Part shown: piece by piece, positions 43,435-51,775 of the stretch
How positions within the stretch are numbered: position 1 is the first letter of the stretch
How the letters are laid out: every line of letters starts with the position of its first letter
Source of the DNA: JANOMH01 sp031422295
Lineage (GTDB): Bacteria; Pseudomonadota; Alphaproteobacteria; Rhodobacterales; Rhodobacteraceae
Assembly: GCA_031422295.1 (NCBI GenBank)
Contig: JANOQM010000029.1
Location: forward strand, 62,001-126,000
Reading direction: 5' to 3'
DNA length: 64,000 nucleotides
Program-made: the position numbers and the translations under genes
The notes under the pieces: model-generated
Database searches by the model: none
What the model saw: the letters and a program-made list of their open reading frames with translations, nothing else
Told to the model about the DNA's origin: nothing

Positions 43435-44090
43435 GGGACAGTGTCCCCGGCCCAATCGAAAAATCCACCCGTGTCTGCCGGGGTCAACCCGTTCAAAACA
43501 GACAACAAATGCCCGGCGGACACATCCGGTGTCACGGTGGGGTGTTTGCCCGCATAACTGGCAGTAAACGAAGTCGCGACGGTGCCGGGATGCAGCGCCA
43601 CGACCACAGACTGCCGATGACTGCGCCCCAGTTCGATCGCCGCGCCATGCACGATCTGGTTCAGCGCCGCCTTGGACGCACGGTAGGCATACCAGCCGCC
43701 CATTTTATTATCCCCAATCGACCCCACCCGTGCCGACAGCACCGCCACGACCCCGCGCCCGTCGCGGCGCAGCAACCGCGCCGCATGCCGCAAAATCAGC
43801 GCAGGCCCCACGGCATTCACCGCAAACACGCCCGCCATCGCCGCAGCCGTCACTGCGCCAAGCGTCTTTTCCGGCGCATCACCGGGCAATGCCAATATCC
43901 CGATGGCGACAAAGATCAGGTCATAGGGTCCGCTCACTGCCGCCAGCACTTGGTCGACCGCAGCCGGATCGGTCACATCCAGCCCATCCGCCCGGCTTAA
44001 CCCGGTGACAGCCACGCCTTTGTCGCGCAAGGCCGCGCTGATGGCCTGGCCAATGCCGCCCGTCGCGCCGATGATCAAAGCACTTTTCAT
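43428..44090 (-). CDS. Short-chain dehydrogenase/reductase
   Basis: A 220-residue classical-type SDR. The dinucleotide motif is ALIIGATGGIGQAIS, the catalytic pair is YAYRASKAALNQ and the serine lies in VLSARVGSIGDNKMGGW. CsgA-like SDRs of this kind often sit next to photolyase genes. The gene is first in the run with the photolyase and bciB; its stop overlaps the photolyase start. Substrate unknown. Confidence 0.85.
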   Translation of the reverse strand: MKSALIIGATGGIGQAISAALRDKGVAVTGLSRADGLDVTDPAAVDQVLAAVSGPYDLIFVAIGILALPGDAPEKTLGAVTAAAMAGVFAVNAVGPALILRHAARLLRRDGRGVVAVLSARVGSIGDNKMGGWYAYRASKAALNQIVHGAAIELGRSHRQSVVVALHPGTVATSFTASYAGKHPTVTPDVSAGHLLSVLNGLTPADTGGFFDWAGDTVPW

Positions 44091-44232
44091 AATGGCTTAC
44101 CTAAAGCAGGTTATGCGCCCGTCCAGTCCGACTTTCTTTTGTTCTCAAGTATCCCCGCCGGAGGCTCCGACCCCGCCCCATATCCCGGCTGCAATAATGC
44201 AAATCAGCCCTTTCCCTTATCCCAAACACCGG

Positions 44233-44238
44233 TATAAT
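44233..44238 (+). promoter_or_regulatory. -10 element of the leuA promoter
   Basis: A perfect TATAAT at 44233-44238. The -35 region is weak (CTTTCC at 44211-44216, spacer 16). Transcription would start about 44245, almost at the leader-peptide ATG (44247). Confidence 0.6.
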
Positions 44239-44246
44239 CTTTTTCC

Positions 44247-44303
44247 ATGATCATCAGTTCGCCCTCTTTGGCCCTCGGCCTCCTGCTTCTTAGCCGCTTC
44301 TGA
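44247..44303 (+). CDS. leuL: leu leader peptide (18 residues, six leucines)
   Basis: Short frame MIISSPSLALGLLLLSRF ending in TGA at 44301-44303, 75 bases before leuA. Six of 18 residues are leucine, four consecutive (CTC CTG CTT CTT), just before the stop. Two isoleucines follow the start. It overlaps the first arm of an attenuator-like structure. Such a leader senses leucyl-tRNA charging through ribosome stalling on the leucine codons. No ribosome site precedes it, and the -10 box suggests a leaderless mRNA. Confidence 0.75.
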   Translation: MIISSPSLALGLLLLSRF

Positions 44304-44345
44304 GCGTGCCATACGGCGCTGCCGCTCAGATCAGGATCAGCGCCG
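44299..44345 (+). promoter_or_regulatory. leuA attenuator with mutually exclusive hairpins
   Basis: TCTGAGCG (44299-44306) pairs with CGCTCAGA (44323-44330); CGGCGCTG (44314-44321) pairs with CAGCGCCG (44338-44345). Each helix is 8 perfect base pairs, and each has one strand in the loop of the other, so only one can form as simple hairpin. The first helix starts on the leader stop codon. No U-run follows the second helix, so control could be by Rho, pausing or translation instead of intrinsic termination. Confidence 0.6.
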
Positions 44346-44378
44346 GATCAGCTAAGCCCCCCAAAGTAGGACCACACC

Positions 44379-45941
44379 ATGACCGATAAATCCCGCGTAT
44401 TGATTTTCGACACCACGCTGCGCGACGGCGAACAATCGCCCGGTGCGACCATGACCCTGTCCGAAAAGATCGAAATCGCCGAAATGCTGGACGATATGGG
44501 CGTCGATATCATCGAGGCCGGATTTCCGATTGCCTCCGAAGGCGATTTCCGGGCCGTGTCCGATATCGCCAGACTGGCTAAATCCGCCACGATCTGCGGG
44601 CTGGCGCGGGCCAATTACAAGGATATCGACCGGTGCTGGGAGGCGGTGAAACATGCGAAATCCCCGCGCATTCATACCTTCATCGGCACCTCGCCACTGC
44701 ACCGCGCCATTCCCAATCTGGATATGGACCAGATGGCAGAACGGATCCACGATACCGTCACCCATGCCCGCAACCTGTGCGACAATGTGCAATGGTCGCC
44801 GATGGATGCCACCCGGACCGAGGCAGATTACCTGTGCCGCACTGTGGAAATCGCCATTCGCGCCGGGGCCACGACGATCAACATACCCGACACTGTAGGC
44901 TATACCGCGCCCGCGGAATCCGCAGCCCTGATTGCGATGTTGCTGGAAAAAGTCCCCGGCGCGGATGAGGTGATTTTCGCCACGCATTGCCACAATGATC
45001 TGGGTATGGCCACCGCCAACGCCCTGGCCGCAGTGGCCGGGGGGGCGCGGCAAATTGAATGCACAATCAATGGCTTGGGCGAACGGGCCGGCAACACCGC
45101 ACTCGAGGAAGTCGTCATGGCGATCAAGGTCCGCCGCGATATCATGCCCTGGACCACGCGGATTGATACGACCAAGATCATGAACATCTCGCGCCGGGTG
45201 GCCTCGGTCAGCGGGTTCCCGGTGCAGTTCAACAAGGCCATCGTCGGCAAGAACGCCTTTGCCCACGAAAGCGGCATCCATCAGGATGGCATGCTGAAAA
45301 ACGCCGAAACGTTTGAGATCATGCGCCCGACCGACGTCGGATTGGCCGAAACCAATCTGGTGATGGGTAAACATTCGGGCCGGGCCGCGTTGCGGGCAAA
45401 GCTTAAGGAACTCGGCTACGAACTGGCAGATAACCAGTTGAACGATGTGTTCGTGCGGTTCAAAGACCTCGCTGATCGCAAGAAAGAAGTCTATGACGAC
45501 GACCTTATCGCACTGGTCCGCCAAAATGACGCGGCCGACGATCGGTTGAAAATCAAATACTTGCGCGTAGTTTGCGGCACTGAGGGGCCTCAAACGGCGG
45601 AGCTGACGCTAGAGATTGATGGGGTCGAGCAAAAAACCACCGCCCAAGGTGACGGCCCGGTCGATGCCACCTTCAAAGCGGTCAAAGCCCTTTTCCCGAT
45701 CAGCGCCCGCCTGCAACTGTATCAGGTCAATGCCGTGACCGAAGGCACCGATGCGCAAGCCACCGTCAGTGTGAGGCTGGAAGAGGCGGGGCGCATTGCC
45801 ACGGGTCAGTCGGCCGATACTGATACGGTCCTGGCCAGCGCCAAGGCCTATGTCAACGCGATCAACCGGTTGCTGGTGCGGCGGGAAAAATCTGCGCCGA
45901 ATGCCGATATCAAGGGTGTCAGCTACAAAGACGCAGGCTAA
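44379..45941 (+). CDS. leuA: 2-isopropylmalate synthase LeuA
   Basis: A 520-residue enzyme condensing acetyl-CoA with 2-oxoisovalerate, the first step of leucine synthesis. The TIM barrel starts with FDTTLRDGEQSPGATM, the metal-binding histidines are in THCHNDLGMATAN, and HESGIHQDGML lies at the subdomain junction. The C-terminal regulatory LeuA dimer domain (about residues 390-510) is intact, so leucine feedback is expected. A leader peptide and attenuator precede it. The stop is directly followed by a promoter for the ArsR gene. Confidence 0.95.
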   Translation: MTDKSRVLIFDTTLRDGEQSPGATMTLSEKIEIAEMLDDMGVDIIEAGFPIASEGDFRAVSDIARLAKSATICGLARANYKDIDRCWEAVKHAKSPRIHTFIGTSPLHRAIPNLDMDQMAERIHDTVTHARNLCDNVQWSPMDATRTEADYLCRTVEIAIRAGATTINIPDTVGYTAPAESAALIAMLLEKVPGADEVIFATHCHNDLGMATANALAAVAGGARQIECTINGLGERAGNTALEEVVMAIKVRRDIMPWTTRIDTTKIMNISRRVASVSGFPVQFNKAIVGKNAFAHESGIHQDGMLKNAETFEIMRPTDVGLAETNLVMGKHSGRAALRAKLKELGYELADNQLNDVFVRFKDLADRKKEVYDDDLIALVRQNDAADDRLKIKYLRVVCGTEGPQTAELTLEIDGVEQKTTAQGDGPVDATFKAVKALFPISARLQLYQVNAVTEGTDAQATVSVRLEEAGRIATGQSADTDTVLASAKAYVNAINRLLVRREKSAPNADIKGVSYKDAG

Positions 45942-45987
45942 TTGACGCTGCATAGGTTTTCTTCTATATTTATCATTAACAATATAG
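45942..45987 (+). promoter_or_regulatory. Promoter and operator of the ArsR/SRPBCC pair
   Basis: TTGACG (45942-45947), 17-base spacer, TATATT (45965-45970). The inverted repeat CTATATT (45964-45970) / AATATAG (45981-45987) with a ten-base spacer covers the -10 box and start site, where a dimeric ArsR repressor would block its own transcription. Confidence 0.7.
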
Positions 45988-45997
45988 AGAATCACCT

Positions 45998-46354
45998 ATG
46001 GAAGCATCGCTCGACCTGATCTTTACCGCCCTCGCCAACCCGACGCGTCGGGCTATGCTGGACCGACTTGCACTGGGCGAGGCGACGGTCAACGATCTGG
46101 CTGAACCCTTTGCTCTCAGCCAACCAACCATCTCGTCCCATATCAAGATGCTAGAGGCTGCAGGACTGGTTACACGCGGGCGGCACGCGAATATGCGACC
46201 TGTCAGGCTGCACCCTGCAGCGCTGGCGCAAGCGCATCTTTGGATCGGACGATATCAGGAGTTATGGACAGAAAGTCTGGAACATCTTGAAACTTATGCA
46301 AAATCCCTCGAAAAAATGGAGATGGAAAATGCCCGCGACCCAACATCAGACTGA
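45998..46354 (+). CDS. ArsR-family transcriptional regulator
   Basis: A 118-residue winged-helix repressor: FTALANPTRRAMLDRLALGE, then EPFALSQPTISSHIKMLEAAG as recognition helix and GLVTRGRHANMRPVRL as wing. No metal-binding ELCVC motif is present, so it is not an arsenic or heavy-metal sensor of the classical type. It belongs to the group commonly paired with SRPBCC proteins; the next gene is one and overlaps by 26 bases. An inverted repeat over its own promoter suggests autoregulation. Confidence 0.88.
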   Translation: MEASLDLIFTALANPTRRAMLDRLALGEATVNDLAEPFALSQPTISSHIKMLEAAGLVTRGRHANMRPVRLHPAALAQAHLWIGRYQELWTESLEHLETYAKSLEKMEMENARDPTSD

Positions 46355-46841
46355 TACTGCCGCTGACCGGACCGCCAGCATCAGCCGCAAAATGAACGTG
46401 CCGGCGAAATACCTGTTCGCCGCCCATGCGGCCCCTGAACATCTGATGCGCTGGTTTGGCCCCGTCGGCTATCCGGTTACAATGTGCGAACAGGACTTCC
46501 GTGTTGGTGGTCGGTTTCGCATGGCGATGACCGGACCGGACGGGGTGCAAGGCCCGCCGTTTGGTGGTACTTATCTGGAAATTATCCTCAACCGCCGCAT
46601 CGTCTATGACAATAGTTTTGAAGATGGAATCGGCGGGTCAATGAACCTGCAAAATGCCGGCACGATGGTAATGACCGTCACCTTCGAAGAGGCTGACGGA
46701 GGAACGACACTGACCGTATCCACGCTGTTTGCATCATTGGCGATGAAGGAAGAGTATCTTGGCGTCGGAATACTTGAAGGCATCGCCTCGGGGTTCGATC
46801 AGTTGGAAGGCGTGGCGGCAGAATTTGTATCACGGGCCTGA
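46329..46841 (+). CDS. SRPBCC (AHSA1-like) domain protein
   Basis: A 170-residue START/Bet v1-like fold protein: MNVPAKYLFAAHAAPEHLMRWF resembling the AHSA1 start, then FRVGGRFRMAMTGPDG, GGTYLEIILNRRIVYDNSFE and a C-terminal long helix FDQLEGVAAEF. These proteins bind hydrophobic small molecules. Start ATG 46329 lies inside the ArsR gene, giving translational coupling. The ligand, and whether it signals to the ArsR protein, is unknown. Confidence 0.85.
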   Translation: MPATQHQTDTAADRTASISRKMNVPAKYLFAAHAAPEHLMRWFGPVGYPVTMCEQDFRVGGRFRMAMTGPDGVQGPPFGGTYLEIILNRRIVYDNSFEDGIGGSMNLQNAGTMVMTVTFEEADGGTTLTVSTLFASLAMKEEYLGVGILEGIASGFDQLEGVAAEFVSRA

Positions 46842-47301
46842 ATTCGTCAAAACATTTGGCATTTCAAATGCGGTAAATCGACCGACGACCAAGGGAATCG
46901 CTGCCAAACTGGCAGTAGTGCCGCTTGGTTCCCGGATCAGCCCCGCGTTGCTAACCAGAGAACTTCAGGCTTGCAGTCGGCTTCGGCTGGTCAGCTTTTT
47001 GTCTTTTTGAATTCTCCCAACATCCAAGACCGCATTGTTCTAGGATTACACTTAGTCAATCTGAGAATGGAATATTAGACATTTAGGTCTACTAAAATTG
47101 CACTTTTCGAATATTTGGCCTCTTCTACCCGCAGCTCATTCTGCGACCATCCCACCCGTATTTCACTTCTCTTAGCAGTTTCGCGCTTAGCGTGGCGTCA
47201 CAGGCCCTTTCACCCCACCAATGACGCGCCTATAAGCCCACTTGGTTCGAACGCAACAGAGTCGCGGACCAAGTCGGATTTGGCAACGGGAAAACAGCGG
47301 A
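46842..47301 (+). other. Gene-free region before mreB
   Basis: A 460-base stretch with no convincing frame; base composition becomes clearly AT-richer around 47030-47120. It holds a terminator candidate at 46974-47008 and must contain the mreB promoter, but I could not place a clear -35/-10 pair. Confidence 0.6.
46974..47008 (+). terminator. Rho-independent-like terminator after the SRPBCC gene
   Basis: CAGTCG (46974-46979), loop GCTT, CGGCTG (46984-46989) with one G-U pair, followed by TTTTTGTCTTTTT (46996-47008). The T-rich tract is the best in the window; the stem is short and sits about 130 bases after the stop. Confidence 0.5.
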
Positions 47302-48339
47302 ATGGCTTTTTGGGGAAGTTGGTTTTCGTCAGATATGGCGATTGACCTCGGGACAGCGAATACGCTTGTCTATGTCAAGGGCCGGGGCATCGTTTTGTCA
47401 GAGCCGTCGGTCGTGGCCTATCACGTCAAGGATGGCGTGAAAAAGGTGTTGGCCGTGGGTGAGGATGCCAAGCTGATGCTGGGCCGCACGCCGGGCAGTA
47501 TCGAGGCGATCCGCCCGATGCGCGATGGCGTCATTGCCGATTTCGACGTGGCCGAAGAGATGATCAAGTATTTCATCCGCAAGGTCCACAAACGCTCGAC
47601 CTTTTCCAAGCCCAAGATCATCGTGTGCGTCCCTTACGGCGCTACCCCGGTTGAAAAGCGGGCGATCCGCGAGTCGGTGCTGCGGGCTGGCGCGCGGAAG
47701 GCCGGGCTGATTGCCGAACCGATTGCTGCGGCCATTGGTGCCGGCATGCCGATCACTGATCCCACTGGCAACATGGTTGTGGACATCGGCGGCGGCACGA
47801 CCGAGGTGGCCGTATTGTCCCTGGGCGACATTGTATATGCCCGCTCGGTCCGCGTCGGTGGCGACCGGATGGACGAGGCGATCATCAACTATCTGCGCCG
47901 CCAGCATAACCTGCTGGTGGGCGAAAGCACCGCCGAGCGGATCAAGACCAGCATCGGCACCGCCCGGATGCCCGATGACGGGCGCGGCACGTCGATGATG
48001 ATCCGCGGGCGCGATCTGCTGAATGGCGTGCCGAAGGAAACCGAGATCAGCCAGGCCCAAGTGGCCGAAGCCCTCGCCGAACCAGTGCAGCAAATCTGCG
48101 AAGCGGTGATGACAGCACTTGAGGCTACGCCCCCCGACCTTGCCGCCGACATCGTTGACCGGGGCGTGATGTTGACCGGCGGCGGCGCATTGTTGGGCCA
48201 GCTTGACCTTGCCTTGCGCGAACAGACCGGCCTTGCTGTGTCTGTCGCGGACGAGTCGCTGAATTGCGTGGCTTTGGGCACCGGCAAAGCGCTGGAGTAT
48301 GAAAAGCAACTGCGCCACGTTATTGATTACGACAGTTAA
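47302..48339 (+). CDS. mreB: Rod shape-determining protein MreB
   Basis: A 345-residue actin homologue. It starts with a short amphipathic, membrane-binding lead (MAFWGSWFSSDM), then phosphate-1 loop IDLGTANTLVYV, connect-1 ERGTSMM region, phosphate-2 VVDIGGGTTEVAVLSLGDIV and adenosine motif MLTGGGALLGQLD. It polymerises under the inner membrane and directs side-wall synthesis. It heads the operon mreB-mreC-mreD-mrdA-rodA, with 32 bases before mreC. Confidence 0.96.
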   Translation: MAFWGSWFSSDMAIDLGTANTLVYVKGRGIVLSEPSVVAYHVKDGVKKVLAVGEDAKLMLGRTPGSIEAIRPMRDGVIADFDVAEEMIKYFIRKVHKRSTFSKPKIIVCVPYGATPVEKRAIRESVLRAGARKAGLIAEPIAAAIGAGMPITDPTGNMVVDIGGGTTEVAVLSLGDIVYARSVRVGGDRMDEAIINYLRRQHNLLVGESTAERIKTSIGTARMPDDGRGTSMMIRGRDLLNGVPKETEISQAQVAEALAEPVQQICEAVMTALEATPPDLAADIVDRGVMLTGGGALLGQLDLALREQTGLAVSVADESLNCVALGTGKALEYEKQLRHVIDYDS

Positions 48340-48371
48340 TCACGCCGACCAAAAAGGCACGAGGATAGCCC

Positions 48372-49295
48372 TTGGCCCGAGACCGCCAAAACCGCGAAGA
48401 CTATGTTCGCCCGATCCGCAGATTGCTGGTCGGGCTGCTGGTTTTGGCGCTGATGGGCGTGTTTGTGCTGTGGCGGATCGACAGCCCGCGCGTTGAACGG
48501 GTCCGGGCTGCGGTCATCGATGGCATTGTGCCGAATCTGACTTGGGCGATGGCACCAGTCACCAGCATGGCCAATCTGATTGCGGATTTCCAAAGTTATC
48601 AGGCCCTGTCCGAACAAAACCGCGATCTGCGCCGTGAATTGCAGCAAATGCGGGCCTGGCGCGAGGCGGCGCTGCAGCTGGAACAGGAAAACGCCAAACT
48701 GTTGGACCTGAATAATGTGCAGCTTGATCCGAACTTTACATTTATCACAGGCGTGGTGCTAACCGATTCCGGCTCTCCATTCCGGCAATCGGTGCTGCTG
48801 AATGTAGGTGCGCGGGATGGCATTCTGGACGGCTGGCCGACAATGGACGGGATCGGGCTGATTGGCCGGATTTCAGGTGTCGGCCAAAATACCAGTCGGG
48901 TTTTGTTGTTGACCGACACGTCGTCACGCATCCCGGTGGTGATTCAACCCTCGGGCCAGCGGGCGATATTGGCGGGGGATAACACGATTTACCCGCCGAT
49001 TGATTTTCTGGACAACCCCGACCTGATCCGCCCCGGTGACAGGGTGGTAACATCGGGCGATGGCGGCATGTTTCCGGGCGATTTGTTGGTGGGTCAGGTG
49101 GCTTTGGGCAATGACCGCCGTCTGCGGGTGCGGCTGGCCGCCGATTATGAACGGCTGGAGTTTTTGCGGGTGTTGCGCAGCACGCCTGCCGAAACGATTA
49201 CGGATCCCGGCACCTTGATTATCCCCCCGCAGCAAATGTTTGGCCCGGCTTTGCCTGCCGCAGCTTTGGCCAACCCGGCAGGCACCGATGGCTGA
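48372..49295 (+). CDS. mreC: Rod shape-determining protein MreC
   Basis: A 307-residue bitopic protein: one transmembrane helix near residues 18-38 (LLVGLLVLALMGVFVLW), a coiled-coil (about 65-110, QNRDLRRELQQMRAWREAAL) and a double beta-barrel with GARDGILDGWPTMDGIGLIG, LTDTSSRIPV and VVTSGDGGMFPGDLLVGQV. It scaffolds the elongasome in the periplasm and activates PBP2. The start is TTG at 48372 with GAGGA seven bases upstream. It overlaps mreD by eight bases. Confidence 0.93.
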   Translation: MARDRQNREDYVRPIRRLLVGLLVLALMGVFVLWRIDSPRVERVRAAVIDGIVPNLTWAMAPVTSMANLIADFQSYQALSEQNRDLRRELQQMRAWREAALQLEQENAKLLDLNNVQLDPNFTFITGVVLTDSGSPFRQSVLLNVGARDGILDGWPTMDGIGLIGRISGVGQNTSRVLLLTDTSSRIPVVIQPSGQRAILAGDNTIYPPIDFLDNPDLIRPGDRVVTSGDGGMFPGDLLVGQVALGNDRRLRVRLAADYERLEFLRVLRSTPAETITDPGTLIIPPQQMFGPALPAAALANPAGTDG

Positions 49296-49827
49296 GATCG
49301 CCACACAGCGCAACTGGGTTGGTCGGGCGATTTTTCTGGCCTTGGCCTTTGCGGTCATATTTCTGCAGCTATTGCCATTGCAAACCATGCCTGCAACCTG
49401 GGCCGGCCCTGATCTGCTTTTGACGATCACGGTGGTCTGGGTGTCACGCCAACCAGACCATGTGCCGATTGTTTTGGTGGCTGGATTGTTCTTTTTGGTG
49501 GACCTGCTGTTGCAGCGCCCACCCGGGCTGATGGCCACCCTCGTGCTGATCCTGACCGAGTTTCTGCGCGCCCGGACCGATGGGTTCCGGTCGCTGGCCT
49601 TTGGATTTGAATGGGGCACCGTCGCTATGGGGATCATCGCGGTGACCCTGGCCAATCGCTTTGTGTTGATGATCGTGATGCTGCCACAGGCCCCGCTGGG
49701 CTTGACTCTGGGGCAGATGGTCCTGACAATTATGGCCTACCCGGTAGTTGCTGCTGCGGCCTTTGTGACCCTTGGCATCCGCCGTGCCACGGCAGGCGAA
49801 TTCACCACATTCGGAGGCCGCGCATGA
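49288..49827 (+). CDS. mreD: Rod shape-determining protein MreD
   Basis: A 179-residue inner-membrane protein with about five to six helices, such as AIFLALAFAVIFLQLLPLQ and PIVLVAGLFFLVDLLLQRP, the latter including the PxGL-type segment typical of MreD. It links MreC to the cell-wall machinery. The ATG at 49288 overlaps the mreC stop by eight bases and its TGA overlaps the mrdA ATG (49824-49827). Confidence 0.88.
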   Translation: MAEIATQRNWVGRAIFLALAFAVIFLQLLPLQTMPATWAGPDLLLTITVVWVSRQPDHVPIVLVAGLFFLVDLLLQRPPGLMATLVLILTEFLRARTDGFRSLAFGFEWGTVAMGIIAVTLANRFVLMIVMLPQAPLGLTLGQMVLTIMAYPVVAAAAFVTLGIRRATAGEFTTFGGRA

Positions 49828-51764
49828 GGCGCCCGACCAAAGACACCGCAGATAGTGCCCGCAAACTGACCCGCCGCGCGATTGTCGTGGGCGGGCTTCA
49901 GGTCAGCATGGTCGCCGCACTCGCCTACCGGATGCAATCGTTGCAGATCGATCAGGCCGATCAGTTCTTGCTGCTGTCCGATGAAAACCGGATCAACATC
50001 CGCTTGATCCCGCCCGCCCGTGGGTTAATCTTTGATGCCAATGGCGTGCCCCTCGCCGAGAATGAACAGACCTACCGGATTGTCATTGTCCGCGAAGATG
50101 CGGGCGATGTCGAAGAGGTGTTGTCCCGCCTGACCCAATTGGTCCCGATTGCCCCTGATGTGATTGCCCGGGCGATAGAAGAGCTAGAGCGCCGCTCTGC
50201 CTTTGTACCTGTCACGATAATCGACCGGGTGCCGTGGGAAGATGTGGCACGTGTCACCGTCAACGCCCCCGCCCTGCCCGGCATTACCGCCGAAGTTGGA
50301 TTGTCGCGCCGCTATCCGCTGGGGTCCGATCTGGCCCATGTCGTGGGCTATGTCGGCCCGGTCAGTGATTATGACCTCAGCCAGCTTGAGGATCCCGATC
50401 CGTTGCTGCAAATCCCGAAATTCCAGATCGGCAAGACCGGGGTGGAACTGAAGCTGGAAAGCAACCTGCGCGGGTCGGCCGGAACCAAACGGATCGAAGT
50501 TAACGCCGTGGGCCGGGTGATGCGCGAACTGGACCGGCAAGAGGGGATTTCCGGCACCGATATCCAACTGTCCATCGACAGCCGGTTGCAAAGCTATTGC
50601 GAGGCCCGGCTGGAGGGTGAAAGCGCCGCCGCCGTGGTGATCGACTGCACGACAGGCGATCTGCGGGCCGTCGCATCGGCCCCCGGATTTGACCCCAATA
50701 TGTTCGTCCGCGGCATTTCAATCGGTGATTGGACCGGCCTGAACGAAGATATCACCCGGCCCTTGGCCGCCAAAGCCGTGCAAGGGACCTATCCGCCCGG
50801 CTCGACATTCAAACTTGTCACCAGCCTTGCTGCCCTCGAAGGTGGCTTTGTCGACCCCGAAGAAACCGTCTATTGCCCCGGCTTTGCTGAAATATCCGGC
50901 ACAAGATTTCATTGCTGGAAAGGCGGCGGGCACGGCAATATCAACCTGAACGACAGCCTGAAACAAAGCTGCGATTGCTATTACTACGACATTTCACAAC
51001 GGGTCGGGATCGACCTGATCGCCGAAATGGCCCGCAAATTGGGGCTGGGCACCAAGCATGATGTGCCCTTGTCGGCGGTTGCTGCAGGTCTTGCCCCTGA
51101 CAAAGCATGGAAGACCGAGACCCGGGGCGAGGAATGGCGGATCGGCGATACTGTCAATGCGTCCATCGGGCAGGGCTATGTGCTGGCCTCGCCCATGCAG
51201 TTGGCAATCATGGCCGCCCGGGTGGCCACAGGGCGGTCAGTCACCCCCCGGTTGATCCACAAGATTGACGGCGTTGAACAACCGTCGGGCGCGGGGGAAA
51301 GTCTGGGATTGAACGAAAACTATCTGCGCCGGGTCCGGGCGGGAATGTATGACGTTTCCAATCACCAACGCGGCACGGCCTATGGGTCGCGGATCGTGGC
51401 CGAAGGGATGCAGATGGCGGGCAAAACCGGGACCTCTCAGGTCCGCCGGATCACCGCCGAAGAACGCGCCCGTGGCGTCACGTCAAATGCTGATCTGCCA
51501 TGGGAACGGCGCGATCATGCGTTGTGGGTCAGCTTTGCGCCCTATGACAACCCGCGTTATGCGGTCTGTGTCGTCGTCGAACATGGCGGCGGCGGATCGG
51601 CGGTATCTGCGCCTATCGGGCGGGATATCACCTTGCAGGCGCTGTATGATGGCCCCCCCCCGCTGGACGCCTATCCCGCTGGCGTCCGCGACGACATTGC
51701 GGCGCAGCAGGCCCGGATCGCAGCCCGCGTCGCCCCCGGCAGCGTGGCCAGCGGCAGGGCATAG
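49824..51764 (+). CDS. mrdA: Penicillin-binding protein 2 (MrdA)
   Basis: A 646-residue class B transpeptidase for cell elongation. One N-terminal anchor (AIVVGGLQVSMVAALAY), the pedestal with PPARGLIFDANGVPLAEN, and the transpeptidase domain with Ser327 in PPGSTFKLV, the SxN-equivalent SCD in LKQSCDCYYYD, and KTGTSQV. The KQSCD form is typical of PBP2. It works with RodA, encoded next, to cross-link side-wall glycan. Confidence 0.94.
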   Translation: MRRPTKDTADSARKLTRRAIVVGGLQVSMVAALAYRMQSLQIDQADQFLLLSDENRINIRLIPPARGLIFDANGVPLAENEQTYRIVIVREDAGDVEEVLSRLTQLVPIAPDVIARAIEELERRSAFVPVTIIDRVPWEDVARVTVNAPALPGITAEVGLSRRYPLGSDLAHVVGYVGPVSDYDLSQLEDPDPLLQIPKFQIGKTGVELKLESNLRGSAGTKRIEVNAVGRVMRELDRQEGISGTDIQLSIDSRLQSYCEARLEGESAAAVVIDCTTGDLRAVASAPGFDPNMFVRGISIGDWTGLNEDITRPLAAKAVQGTYPPGSTFKLVTSLAALEGGFVDPEETVYCPGFAEISGTRFHCWKGGGHGNINLNDSLKQSCDCYYYDISQRVGIDLIAEMARKLGLGTKHDVPLSAVAAGLAPDKAWKTETRGEEWRIGDTVNASIGQGYVLASPMQLAIMAARVATGRSVTPRLIHKIDGVEQPSGAGESLGLNENYLRRVRAGMYDVSNHQRGTAYGSRIVAEGMQMAGKTGTSQVRRITAEERARGVTSNADLPWERRDHALWVSFAPYDNPRYAVCVVVEHGGGGSAVSAPIGRDITLQALYDGPPPLDAYPAGVRDDIAAQQARIAARVAPGSVASGRA

Positions 51765-51775
51765 GGGCGCATGGC

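Noticed and set aside
44352..45593. 413-codon open frame on the minus strand opposite leuA
   Set aside because: Composition (many His, Gly, Gln, Arg) is that of an antisense shadow, and leuA on the plus strand is complete with all motifs.
47398..48318. 306-codon minus-strand frame opposite mreB
   Set aside because: Fully inside mreB, no motifs, typical antisense composition.
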